Assembly (NCBI GenBank): GCA_965203475.1
Contig: OZ241890.1
Location: 372,001-436,000 of the forward strand
Length of the DNA stretch: 64,000 nt
Source of the DNA: JABDMD01 sp965203475
GTDB lineage: Bacteria; Pseudomonadota; Gammaproteobacteria; UBA4575
Reading direction: 5' to 3'
Made by a program: the position numbers and the translations under genes. Positions 44,892 to 53,571 of the stretch are shown in pieces. Under the pieces are notes generated by a model. It saw only the letters and a list, made by a program, of their open reading frames with translations. It did not search any database and was not told the DNA's origin. Within the stretch, counting starts at the first letter, position 1; each line of letters starts with the position of its first letter.

Positions 44892-45559
44892 TAATGATTT
44901 GAATGGCTACTTAAATTATCAATTCTTGATAGTTTTTCGTTTTGTTTTAAACGATAAAATCGCCTCAATTCGTTTTGCAATGACTGATTGCCGAAATTTT
45001 GTTTCTGCATAAGATTAAAACAGTATTTTGAGGCATATAGATTTGCAGTCTGATATCTCTGTAAGTGTTCCTGCTCTAAGTTGGCCTTAAATTTTGCTTG
45101 TGAAAACAACAAGGACCAAATTTCTTGAGTAAATGTTTCATTATTTCCAGCCCCAAGGACAGCGGTAGTACTTACAAATTTGTCAATTTCAGCTTGTAGT
45201 TCAAGCTCTAATTGAGAGACTGGTCGGTCATAGGTTGCGTTCCAAACTAAATATAAAAAGTGGCTTACACCTTCTAAGGCAATCCAAAAATCGTGTAAAT
45301 TATTTTTGTTTGTATATTCAGTTGGGTATGAATTACCAATACGTTTTATAAGTTTAGGACTTAAATATAAAGATATGTCTAAACTGTCTTCGCTTGTGGA
45401 TATTAATAGTTGTTCTTGTATGTCATCTTCGATTAATTTATTGGTCAATATACCTGCCAGTTTTTTGTCTGTAATGACATAGTCGCGTACGTTTTGCGTA
45501 ACAGAAACTTCGTACACGTGTTCAAGATTTTTTTGGATGATTGAAAGTAGTTGGCTCAT
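44891..45559 (-). CDS. uncharacterised protein, second of a pair
   Basis: 222 residues, soluble, no signal peptide. I do not recognise the family. The middle has a Trp/His-containing helix (HDFWIALEGVSHFLYLVWNA), and the C-terminal half is strongly helical and basic with many Gln/Asn/Leu (QEHLQRYQTANLYASKYCF, LRRFYRLKQNEKL). It begins eight bases after the stop of the next upstream gene and is surely cotranscribed with it. The helical character suggests a protein-protein or nucleic-acid-binding role, but that is a guess. Confidence 0.7.
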   Translation of the reverse strand: MSQLLSIIQKNLEHVYEVSVTQNVRDYVITDKKLAGILTNKLIEDDIQEQLLISTSEDSLDISLYLSPKLIKRIGNSYPTEYTNKNNLHDFWIALEGVSHFLYLVWNATYDRPVSQLELELQAEIDKFVSTTAVLGAGNNETFTQEIWSLLFSQAKFKANLEQEHLQRYQTANLYASKYCFNLMQKQNFGNQSLQNELRRFYRLKQNEKLSRIDNLSSHSNH

Positions 45560-45567
45560 GTAATTTG

Positions 45568-46173
45568 TTATTGAATCTTAATGCTAGCGGAGTTCGCATA
45601 AGGTTGAATTCCATTTTCTACTAAAATTGATTTTGCATATTTGCTTCCTGTTTTTAACCATACTTCATAGGTACGCAATATATTCTTATTGGTTTCGGAG
45701 TGGTTATTATTCAAGTCGGATAATACATCCATGAAATCAACAAATTTTTTAGAAAGTTCTGCAAATACTTCATTTAATGTGCAGTTAGTCCTATGAATAC
45801 TATTACTTTGAGAAAGACAGTTATAAGCTGTGCCCCCCATAGCGATGTAATAATCCACATCAATTATTTTTTTATTTAGACTGTCTGAAAATAACCCGCA
45901 AATAAATAACGCAACATCGCCGAGCCTACGAAGTACGAGATCGCGTTGATAACTGTTTCTTGAATTAACTGCATCGGAATAGTAGTGAGCTAATGCTCTA
46001 TGAGGGGACTTACCTTCTGTTTTATCACAAAAATTTTCCGAGCGAGCATAAGAGTGTAGTAAGTTTTCTAGATAAACAATTGTGTGGTCGCTGGCTTGTA
46101 CGTTATGTTTACTTAGTGAGTCATGTAAACATTTATGAAAGTAATTAGCTAAACTTTCTTGTTGTACAAGCAT
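45568..46173 (-). CDS. uncharacterised protein, first of a pair
   Basis: 201 residues, soluble, mostly helical. Noticeable words are ESLANYFHKCLHDSL, YLENLLHSYAR, RDLVLRRLGDVALFICGLFS and YIAMGGTAYNCL. No known motif recognised. It forms a two-gene operon with the following gene (eight-base gap). The upstream 46174-46387 is AT-rich with a TGCTTG/CAAGCA hairpin near 46311 and probably holds its promoter and the glnS 3' end. A conserved gene pair of unknown function is the best description. Confidence 0.7.
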   Translation of the reverse strand: MLVQQESLANYFHKCLHDSLSKHNVQASDHTIVYLENLLHSYARSENFCDKTEGKSPHRALAHYYSDAVNSRNSYQRDLVLRRLGDVALFICGLFSDSLNKKIIDVDYYIAMGGTAYNCLSQSNSIHRTNCTLNEVFAELSKKFVDFMDVLSDLNNNHSETNKNILRTYEVWLKTGSKYAKSILVENGIQPYANSASIKIQ

Positions 46174-46387
46174 AAATATATTCCTTTAAAAATAGATATT
46201 AAATTTATACTGATCACTTTCTTATAATTCAAATCATAATTTGATTAACGGTATTACCATTTATCAGATAATTCACACCGAAAATGTAATCAGAAAATAG
46301 AATTGCTTGTTAAAAAGCAAGCACTCGAAGTATCTAAGTGCTAATTAATAGTTAATGAATAAACTGCTTGGAAGTAGATTGGATGGG

Positions 46388-48061
46388 TTATTTATTCTTG
46401 CTTTCCAGTTTAGCCCAGGTATCACGTAATGTAGCAATACGATTGAACACAATTAATTCTGTAGATGAATATTTATCATCTATACAGAAATAACCTTGTC
46501 TTTCGAATTGCACTCTGTCCTTAGTTGTTAGTGTTTTTGCGTGCGGTTCAATTTTAGAGTCTTCATGAATGATTAGCGAGTTTTTGTTCAATGCAGACAC
46601 CATATCTTCTTCAGCGCCAGGATTTGAGATGGTGAACAGTCTGTCATATAAACGCGTTTCTACATTGATTGCATGTTGTGCGGATACCCAATGAATAATT
46701 CCCTTTAATTTCTTTTTATTTTTACCGGCACTGTCTGGATCATATTCGCAGTGTAGTTCTACAATCTCTCCAGAATCGTCTTTAACTACGTTTATACACT
46801 TAATGTCATAGGCATTTCGTAGACGTACTTCTTTCCCTGGACTAAGTCGATAAAATTTCGCTGGAGGATTTTCCATAAAATCTTCGCGTTCAATATACAG
46901 AGTATTGGAAAAAGGAACTTTTCGTTTACCTTTTTCAGGTGACTTTGGGTGATTGCTAACCGAAAACTCTTCTTTTGAGTTTTCTAGGTAATTTGTAATA
47001 ATCACTTTTAAAGGATTGATCACGCACATCAGTCGGTTTGCGCGGGGTTCTAAGTTTTCACGAATGCAATTTTCAAGTACTCCCATCTCAATAAACGCAT
47101 CTTTTTTAGTAATTCCGATTCGATCGCAAAATTCTCTAATAGATTCAGGTGTAATGCCTCGTCGTCGCATGCCAGAAATGGTCGGCAAGCGAGGATCATC
47201 CCAGCCATCTACATGCTCTTCAGTAACAAGTAAATTAAGTTTACGCTTACTACTAATGGTGTATTCAAGTGAAAGTCTTGCGAATTCAATTTGTTGTGGA
47301 TGACAATCTGTATTCAATACATCCAACACCCAGTCGTATAAAGGACGATGATCTTCAAACTCTAAAGTGCATAATGAATGAGTGATTCCTTCGATAGCAT
47401 CGGAAAGGCAGTGTGTATAGTCATACATTGGATAGATACACCATTTATCTTTGGTTCTAGGGTGGGAACTAAATTTTATTCGATACAATACTGGGTCACG
47501 CATGTTGATATTAGGAGAATTCATATCGATTTTAGCTCTAAGAACATGTTCACCTTCTTTAAAATCACCAGCTCGCATCCGTGTAAACAAATCAAGATTT
47601 TCTTCAATGGAACGATCTCGAAAAGGGCTATTTACACCTGGCTCTGTTAAGGTTCCTCGCTGTTTTTTAATTTCATCAGAACTGAGACTACATACATAGG
47701 CTTTATCTAAATTAATCAGTTGCACCGCATAGTCGTACAGTTGTTCAAAATAATCAGAAGCGAAATTTATATTGGACCATTTAAATCCAAGCCATTGAAC
47801 ATCTTTTTTAATTGCATCAATATATTCCTGACTTTCCTTTTCAGGATTTGTGTCATCAAATCTTAAGTTACAGTGACCATCGTAATCGATAGCAATTCCA
47901 AAATTTAAACAAATTGATTTTGCGTGCCCAATATGCAGATAACCATTTGGTTCTGGTGGGAAACGTGTACACACATTTCCATTGTGCTTATTACTCGCCT
48001 GATCTTGATCAATAGTCTGCCGAATAAAGTTTGTAGGTGAATCTGTAGAATGGTTGTTCAT
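46388..48061 (-). CDS. glnS: glutaminyl-tRNA synthetase
   Basis: Charges tRNA-Gln directly with glutamine. Class I signatures are HIGH (residues 43-46) in PPEPNGYLHIGHAKS and the KMSKS variant in TISSKRKLN. GlnRS features DDTNPEKESQEYIDAI and RMRAGDFKEGEHVLRAKIDM are present, and the C-terminal anticodon-binding beta-barrel domain is complete. The 557-residue length is normal. Presence of GlnRS means glutamine charging need not use the GatCAB route. Single gene; the upstream 48062-48164 is shared with the divergent DUF3465 gene. Confidence 0.96.
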   Translation of the reverse strand: MNNHSTDSPTNFIRQTIDQDQASNKHNGNVCTRFPPEPNGYLHIGHAKSICLNFGIAIDYDGHCNLRFDDTNPEKESQEYIDAIKKDVQWLGFKWSNINFASDYFEQLYDYAVQLINLDKAYVCSLSSDEIKKQRGTLTEPGVNSPFRDRSIEENLDLFTRMRAGDFKEGEHVLRAKIDMNSPNINMRDPVLYRIKFSSHPRTKDKWCIYPMYDYTHCLSDAIEGITHSLCTLEFEDHRPLYDWVLDVLNTDCHPQQIEFARLSLEYTISSKRKLNLLVTEEHVDGWDDPRLPTISGMRRRGITPESIREFCDRIGITKKDAFIEMGVLENCIRENLEPRANRLMCVINPLKVIITNYLENSKEEFSVSNHPKSPEKGKRKVPFSNTLYIEREDFMENPPAKFYRLSPGKEVRLRNAYDIKCINVVKDDSGEIVELHCEYDPDSAGKNKKKLKGIIHWVSAQHAINVETRLYDRLFTISNPGAEEDMVSALNKNSLIIHEDSKIEPHAKTLTTKDRVQFERQGYFCIDDKYSSTELIVFNRIATLRDTWAKLESKNK

Positions 48062-48164
48062 TTATTAGCTTATTACTGTCTTATATGTGCTAAATATTAT
48101 CTTATATATTTAAAGAGTATTAAAATAGCCCAAAAGAAAATCATAAATTATTAGGTGTTTTGAA

Positions 48165-48686
48165 TTGAATCGCTCACTGCAAAGATTGTTAATTGGATTG
48201 TCACCTTTAATTTTAAAGAAGTTACTTATTGGAAAACCAATTTTTAAAGTATTTGGTTTACTAGTAATAATGGCAATGACAGCTGTGTGGGCCTATTTCA
48301 ATTTTTATGAATCAGCTGAAAATGATCATCAAACGAATGATATTTCGATTGTTCAAGATGACGCAAATATACGTGTCTTATATGAGCAACAAACATCAGG
48401 AGTAATGGTGAATACTTCTGGAAAAGTAATAAAAATTTTAAAAGATGATAATCAAGGATCTAGACATCAAAAATTCATAATTAATACACGAGAAAATATT
48501 AGTTTGTTAATTGTTCATAATATTGATCTAGCACCAAGAGTTCCCGTAAAGCTAAATGACATTGTCACCTTGTATGGACAATATGAATGGAATCATAAAG
48601 GAGGATTAGTGCATTGGACTCATCATGACCCAAACAAGCGTCATGAAGAAGGTTGGATTGAATATCAGGGTGTAAAATATAATTAA
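48165..48686 (+). CDS. DUF3465 family membrane-anchored protein
   Basis: 173 residues. It has an N-terminal membrane segment (VFGLLVIMAMTAVWAYFNF) and a conserved domain with VIKILKDDNQGSRHQKFI, HNIDLAPRVPV and YEWNHKGGLVHWTHHDP, the pattern of DUF3465. The domain looks like a small OB-fold-type beta barrel exposed to the periplasm; function unknown. The start used is TTG at 48165, with AGGTG seven bases upstream; no in-frame ATG lies before the membrane segment. It ends three bases from the convergent lytic transglycosylase gene. Confidence 0.8.
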   Translation: MNRSLQRLLIGLSPLILKKLLIGKPIFKVFGLLVIMAMTAVWAYFNFYESAENDHQTNDISIVQDDANIRVLYEQQTSGVMVNTSGKVIKILKDDNQGSRHQKFIINTRENISLLIVHNIDLAPRVPVKLNDIVTLYGQYEWNHKGGLVHWTHHDPNKRHEEGWIEYQGVKYN

Positions 48687-48689
48687 AAA

Positions 48690-49334
48690 TTACGAAGAGG
48701 GTATAGCTGTATTCGCTACGTAATTTTCATAACGTTTTAAAACTTTTTTTACATAGCCTTGGGTTTCAGGATAAGGTGGAATACCACCATATTTTTCTAC
48801 AGCGAGTGGGCCAGCGTTATAAGCGGCTAAGGCTAATTCAACATTATTATTAAAACGTGTAAGCATTTGGCTAAAATAACGCACTCCGCCTCTTATGTTT
48901 TCGATGGAATCAAATGAATTTGAAACTTTTAAAATCTTAGCTGTGCTTGGCATAAGCTGCATCAATCCTTGCGCGCCTACAGATGAAACAGCGCGGCGAT
49001 CAAAACATGATTCAACCGCAATAATTGCTTTTACTAATTGTGGATCTACCTGAAATGCTTTGGAGTAAATATCAATTGTTGGCATATAGGTGGAAGCTCG
49101 TTTTTCTAGCTTGGCAGGCGTCATATTTTTGCAGGAAACGACAGCTGTTGGCCTGCCAATGGTGGCCATTAACGTATAATTTTCAGCTGGCATTTTCCGA
49201 TCCGTTATCCAGCTGGTGCCATCTTTTTCTTTATAAACATAAAACTCAGCATGAACAGCATATGCTGACAGTAAAAAAAACAAGCTTAAAATAAGGATGT
49301 ACTTGTTAATGATCTGATTGGAATATTTAGCCAT
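48690..49334 (-). CDS. lytic transglycosylase (SLT family)
   Basis: Exported murein-cleaving enzyme of 214 residues. It has a signal peptide (YILILSLFFLLSAYAVHA), then a DUF4124-like N-terminal stretch (FYVYKEKDGTSWITDRK), then the SLT domain with catalytic Glu108 in AIIAVESCFD, the motif GAQGLMQLMPSTA and ALAAYNAGPLAVEKYGG. It cuts the MurNAc-GlcNAc bond to form 1,6-anhydroMurNAc, the substrate pool that anmK serves. Convergent with DUF3465. Confidence 0.92.
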   Translation of the reverse strand: MAKYSNQIINKYILILSLFFLLSAYAVHAEFYVYKEKDGTSWITDRKMPAENYTLMATIGRPTAVVSCKNMTPAKLEKRASTYMPTIDIYSKAFQVDPQLVKAIIAVESCFDRRAVSSVGAQGLMQLMPSTAKILKVSNSFDSIENIRGGVRYFSQMLTRFNNNVELALAAYNAGPLAVEKYGGIPPYPETQGYVKKVLKRYENYVANTAIPSS

Positions 49335-49499
49335 CTTAAGGAGTAGAGATTTAGGTATGATTGTAGCTAAATAAAATAATTAAAATAAATCATTCCATGC
49401 AAAGAAAGACACCTTTTGTCTCATAAATTTAAAGATTAGATTAACTTTAAACCAACAGGTGTTGTAACCAAATTTACTGCTATCAAAGATTTCACACGT

Positions 49500-50300
49500 A
49501 TGCAACTTAGTGAGCAAAAAATTCGTGAAAAATTGTTAAACCTGGGAGTTAATCATATAGGAAATATCTATGTATTTTCCAGTATTTCTTCCACCAATGA
49601 TTTTTTGCTTAATCAAGAACAAATAAGTGATGAAGTATTAATTTGTATAGCCGATCAGCAAACCAGAGGTAGAGGTCGCTATGGGCATCATTGGGTTTCC
49701 CCGGAAGGTGCGAATCTTTATTTATCAGTATTAATTCCACTAAAGGAATGGAGTAACAAATTTGATGTGCTAGGTTTGTGGTTGCTCATATCAATGGCCG
49801 AATTATTAAATGAAGAAGGAATTAGCAGAGTTCAATTAAAATGGCCAAATGATATTTGTGTGGAAAACAAAAAATTAGCTGGAATACTTGTAGAGAAAAA
49901 AACTATATCTGATAAACAGGTGTTAGTTATCGGGGTCGGTTTAAATATTTTGATGTCTATGCGCAAAAATATCCCGCTGAAAACCCCGTGGATTGATTTA
50001 ATTTCATTGAACGCTAAAGTAAACACATCAAGGAACGATTGGACAGCATTGATTGTTTCAGAAATATGCAAAACAATAATTGCATTAGAAGAAAATCGTT
50101 TAATTAATTTAAAGTCTTGTTGGCAAAAGTTCGATATGTTAATCAACAAACAGGTAAATTACATATATGAAGGAGCACGGTTTCATGGGAAAGTAATTGG
50201 TATCAGTGAAATTGGTAATATTCTGGTTCGTACGAATGATAAAGAATTGGAAATTCATAATTCTCTAATTAGTGATATTAAGCTAAGCGATAAAGATTAA
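49500..50300 (+). CDS. birA: biotin-[acetyl-CoA carboxylase] ligase
   Basis: Attaches biotin to the carboxylase carrier protein through biotinyl-AMP. Core motifs: SSISSTNDFLL, QQTRGRGRYGHHWVSPEGA (GRGRxG adenylate loop) and LKWPNDICVENKKLAGILVE. At 266 residues it lacks the usual N-terminal winged-helix repressor domain of E. coli BirA; only MQLSEQKIREKL precedes the catalytic part, so it should not repress bio genes. It overlaps coaX by one base (TAATG) and heads the birA-coaX-SPOR operon. Confidence 0.93.
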   Translation: MQLSEQKIREKLLNLGVNHIGNIYVFSSISSTNDFLLNQEQISDEVLICIADQQTRGRGRYGHHWVSPEGANLYLSVLIPLKEWSNKFDVLGLWLLISMAELLNEEGISRVQLKWPNDICVENKKLAGILVEKKTISDKQVLVIGVGLNILMSMRKNIPLKTPWIDLISLNAKVNTSRNDWTALIVSEICKTIIALEENRLINLKSCWQKFDMLINKQVNYIYEGARFHGKVIGISEIGNILVRTNDKELEIHNSLISDIKLSDKD

Positions 50301-51040
50301 TGTTATTACTACTCGATTTAGGGAATAGTCGTTGTAAGTTTGCTTTATCAGATGGCTCTGATATTCAACATGTTGCATATGTGGAATATGGAAATAGAAA
50401 CGTTTCAATTTTCGAATCAATTTTTGAAAAAAATACCAAGATTGACAAGATCATCGCATGTTCGGTTTTGGAGGAATCATTTATATTAGAATTAATTACA
50501 TATTTTAAAAGTAAAAACTTGCGTCAAATTTATTTTGTATCTCCAGTTGAAAATACATTTGAAATTCAACCAGCATATAGAAATATAAAGCAACTAGGTG
50601 CAGATCGGATCGCCGCTATGGTTGCAGCTCACAATTTATATTCAGGGCACAAATGTGTTATTGACTGCGGAACAGCTATCACCATTGATGCATTGAATAA
50701 TGATGGAGTGCATAAGGGGGGCGTAATTTTTCCAGGACAAAAAACCATGGTTGATGCATTATTACAACATACCTCTATATCTATGCAGGAAAATTTAGAT
50801 GCAAATTCTGTATTTTCAACTTCCACTGAAGAGGCGGCGGGCTACGGTTCTTTGAGTGCTGTAATTGGTGGTATTAAGCAAGTTGTTAATGAGATGCAAC
50901 GAGATGAAAAATTTGATTCTATTGTTTTAACGGGTGGGGGAGCAAAGAAAATACAGAATTCTCTTGCATTACCGATAGACTATAATGAAAATTTGGTGCT
51001 TACTGGTTTGCATATAATTTCTGAAAAAGTTTTTAGCTGA
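50300..51040 (+). CDS. coaX: type III pantothenate kinase
   Basis: First step of coenzyme A synthesis. Sequence signs: LLLDLGNSRCKFAL (phosphate 1 loop), LGADRIAAMVAAH, DCGTAITIDAL (phosphate 2), GGVIFPG and VLTGGGA near the end. The 246-residue length is typical. The start overlaps the birA stop, the standard birA-coaX arrangement of gammaproteobacteria; the SPOR protein gene begins one base after its stop. Confidence 0.95.
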   Translation: MLLLLDLGNSRCKFALSDGSDIQHVAYVEYGNRNVSIFESIFEKNTKIDKIIACSVLEESFILELITYFKSKNLRQIYFVSPVENTFEIQPAYRNIKQLGADRIAAMVAAHNLYSGHKCVIDCGTAITIDALNNDGVHKGGVIFPGQKTMVDALLQHTSISMQENLDANSVFSTSTEEAAGYGSLSAVIGGIKQVVNEMQRDEKFDSIVLTGGGAKKIQNSLALPIDYNENLVLTGLHIISEKVFS

Positions 51041-51041
51041 A

Positions 51042-51776
51042 ATGCGCTCATTGTTTATTTTGCTTGTGATTATTAATGTAAGCTACTTGTTGTGGGGGGT
51101 AGTGTTTTCAGATGAGCCAGTTATTGATGTGCCAAAACAACAAATTACGGGCAAAGAGGCATTAATATTGTTATCTGAACGCCCAGGTGAGATCAAAACA
51201 CAGGTTGCAGTTCGAGCTGAAAACCCTCCAACCTCTATCATGAAAGACGATAATGACAATACAGAAGATAAACAAGAACAACCCAGTGTATCGAAGTCTT
51301 GTTTTTCATTAGGGCCTATTATTGATGACGAGCTTTTGGAATCGATAGAGAACAAACTTGAGGAAAATGGTTTTAAGCCTACACAAAAATCGATTACAGA
51401 TACGGAACCAAAATCGTATTGGGTGTATTTATCACCAAGCAATACAATGGAAGAGGCTTTTGACTTGGCGGATGATTTGAAATTTGAAAATATAGGCGAC
51501 TTTTTTGTTATAGAGACTGGGGAAAATAAACGAGCGATTTCACTTGGATTATATAGTAGCTTTAATCGGGCCAATCGTCGTAAATCACAATTAGTAGATC
51601 TTGGTTTTCGTGCACAGATTAAAACAAGATATAAGGAAGTAACACGTTACTGGCTCGATATACAGCAAACGAGTGAAAACCTGCTTGAGGATGAGTTGTG
51701 GCAATCATCAGACAAAGATATTGTATTGCAAAAAATCGCCCGACCGTGTGTAGATCCATTGCCTGAAGATGTGTAA
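51042..51776 (+). CDS. SPOR domain protein
   Basis: 244-residue envelope protein with an N-terminal membrane anchor (LFILLVIINVSYLLWGVVF), an acidic linker and a C-terminal SPOR-like domain (YWVYLSPSNTMEEAFDLA, DFFVIETGENKRAISLGLYS then SFNRANRRKSQLVDLGF). SPOR domains bind denuded glycan strands at septa. It follows coaX by one base, a conserved position. The tRNA-Thr gene lies 24 bases downstream. Confidence 0.87.
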   Translation: MRSLFILLVIINVSYLLWGVVFSDEPVIDVPKQQITGKEALILLSERPGEIKTQVAVRAENPPTSIMKDDNDNTEDKQEQPSVSKSCFSLGPIIDDELLESIENKLEENGFKPTQKSITDTEPKSYWVYLSPSNTMEEAFDLADDLKFENIGDFFVIETGENKRAISLGLYSSFNRANRRKSQLVDLGFRAQIKTRYKEVTRYWLDIQQTSENLLEDELWQSSDKDIVLQKIARPCVDPLPEDV

Positions 51777-51800
51777 GGATTTAGACTATTTTAAAATATT

Positions 51801-51876
51801 GCTGGCGTAGCTCAGTTGGTAGAGCAGCTGATTTGTAATCAGCAGGTCGTAAGTTCGAATCTTATCGCCAGCTCCA
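51801..51876 (+). tRNA. tRNA-Thr (TGT)
   Basis: 76 bases with encoded CCA. GCTGGCG pairs with CGCCAGC, the discriminator is T, the anticodon loop TTTGTAA gives TGT, and the T-loop is GTTCGAATC. It stands apart from the tRNA-tuf cluster by 3.2 kb; the lipoprotein, DUF3445 and ugd genes lie between. Confidence 0.96.
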
Positions 51877-51899
51877 ATTTCATCCAGGATAACAATTTC

Positions 51900-52634
51900 A
51901 TGTCATCGAAAGTAATTCTGAAAGTACTTTTGCTATTGTTATTCTTATACTTGTATGGATGTGCAAGTGCTAATAAAGAACCTCAGCTGAATGCTGAACC
52001 TATTCAAGAACGCGAACCTTTAGAAGGCATTTGGAAAGGTGAATTTGATATAGGAGAAAAAGGCCCTTACGACTATACGATAGTCCAGGTAGATGGGAAT
52101 GCGTTTGGGTATAGTTTGCGTGCAAAAGCGATGTGTATTGGCACAGTTCGTCTAACAGATGACAACTATTTTTCTAAATGCATTCTATTTGCTTTGGATG
52201 GTGGCCCATTTGATTGGGCAACGATTGCAGGGAAATTAAAATCACCAACTGAACTTGCCACACATTTCTCAACATTAAATGGTGGAGATACAGGCGCTTT
52301 AAATTTAAGTTACAGTGCTGTTTATGAGCAAGTCCTTTCTATTGATAACGCCATTGGTGAATGGTCATATACAGATAGAGATGACCTAACTACTGAACTT
52401 AGTCTTCAAGAAGGTGGCACTCTGATTGGAAAAGATTCTGATAGTTGCGAATTTCTTGGCTACCTAGATACTATTAACCCTTCTTACAATGCTTACAAAG
52501 TTAAACTCGAAATTACGCAATGTGCTTCAGTGAATGGACAATTTGAGGGGGTAGCATTTTTCGAAAGCGATCATATGAATATTCAAATTGCGAACGAGAA
52601 ATATGCGTTGTTCTATGCGTTTAAGCGCAACTAA
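51900..52634 (+). CDS. uncharacterised lipoprotein
   Basis: 244 residues. Lipoprotein signal VLLLLLFLYLYGC with lipidated Cys at about residue 17, then a charged linker. The mature part has a beta-rich domain beginning LEGIWKGEFDIGEKGPYDYT and a second similar-looking half (EFLGYLDTINPSYNAYKVKL). Not recognised as a known family. The start is the ATG at 51900, after the tRNA-Thr gene; a longer frame would begin inside the tRNA. An 8-bp hairpin (CGCAACTA/TAGTTGCG) covers the stop codon and may act as a terminator. Confidence 0.78.
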   Translation: MSSKVILKVLLLLLFLYLYGCASANKEPQLNAEPIQEREPLEGIWKGEFDIGEKGPYDYTIVQVDGNAFGYSLRAKAMCIGTVRLTDDNYFSKCILFALDGGPFDWATIAGKLKSPTELATHFSTLNGGDTGALNLSYSAVYEQVLSIDNAIGEWSYTDRDDLTTELSLQEGGTLIGKDSDSCEFLGYLDTINPSYNAYKVKLEITQCASVNGQFEGVAFFESDHMNIQIANEKYALFYAFKRN

Positions 52635-52671
52635 CTTCTAGTTGCGAATTCATTTTATTCAATAAAACTTT

Positions 52672-53562
52672 ATGTCAGTTGCAAAGTATTACCCACATGC
52701 AGGGGGTAAAGGGCGTTTGCGTCTTGGATTAAGTTCCATTCCTATTTCAGAGTGGATTCAATATGAAAAAGACTTTAAGAGACGAATAGAAGATAAAAAA
52801 AGATTAATCAAAGAAAATAAAAAGAGAGTATTAAATGCTTTTAAAGAAAGTATTTCGGCACAACATGAATTGCTGGAGCATATCGTAAAATTCTTACAAG
52901 AACATCAGCAACATTTATTTAGATTTAAAGATAGACGAATTATTAGTCTTCAGGATAAGCAAGCATATCAACTTGATGAATTTAGTGAATGCCCACTTGA
53001 ACTTATTACTTTTCTTGTGCCTGATGACATCTGTGTGTTGAAGCCCAATAATGAAGATTATGAATTGATAGCAGCTTCAGTGTGTGCGCCCACTTGGTGG
53101 GAGTTATCTGAAAAAATGGGTAAGTCGTTAACCTCTATTCATGCGCCCATATTTGGATTGGAGGAAAAAATTGGACGCATGATCCGTCATTTTCTAAGAA
53201 ACTTACATTCAAATGATTGTTTTCAAAGAGCGAATTGGTTTTTACTTGCGAAGGGTGATTGGTGTGTATTTCCGCATCAATTTGATATGTATTCTGACAT
53301 GTCTGAAATTACCGTTGAGAATATAGAAAACAAACTTTTTATACGCACAGAGCGACAAACCTTTAGAAAATTGCCAAAGACAGAGGCAATAATATTTGGT
53401 ATTAAAATTTATATATCACCGATTAGTGTAATAAGAAAAGAACCATTAATTGGCAAAGATCTATTAACTGCTCTAGGAATAATGAGCGCTGCCCAAAAAG
53501 AGTCAATGTTAATTGATCAGTATGAATCAGAGTTGGTTGAATATATTCAGAAAGTAATTTAG
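52672..53562 (+). CDS. DUF3445 family protein (heme-dependent oxidative N-demethylase-like)
   Basis: 296 residues, soluble. The family pattern is seen in LITFLVPDDICVLK, IAASVCAPTWWELSEKMGKSLTSIH, LEEKIGRMIRHFL, NWFLLAKGD and RTERQTFRKLPKTEAIIFGI. DUF3445 proteins include the alpha subunit of heme-dependent oxidative N-demethylases that act on small methylamines. No partner subunits (ferredoxin reductase-like) are nearby, so the substrate is unknown. It ends nine bases from the convergent ugd gene. Confidence 0.78.
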   Translation: MSVAKYYPHAGGKGRLRLGLSSIPISEWIQYEKDFKRRIEDKKRLIKENKKRVLNAFKESISAQHELLEHIVKFLQEHQQHLFRFKDRRIISLQDKQAYQLDEFSECPLELITFLVPDDICVLKPNNEDYELIAASVCAPTWWELSEKMGKSLTSIHAPIFGLEEKIGRMIRHFLRNLHSNDCFQRANWFLLAKGDWCVFPHQFDMYSDMSEITVENIENKLFIRTERQTFRKLPKTEAIIFGIKIYISPISVIRKEPLIGKDLLTALGIMSAAQKESMLIDQYESELVEYIQKVI

Positions 53563-53571
53563 TCAGTAAAT

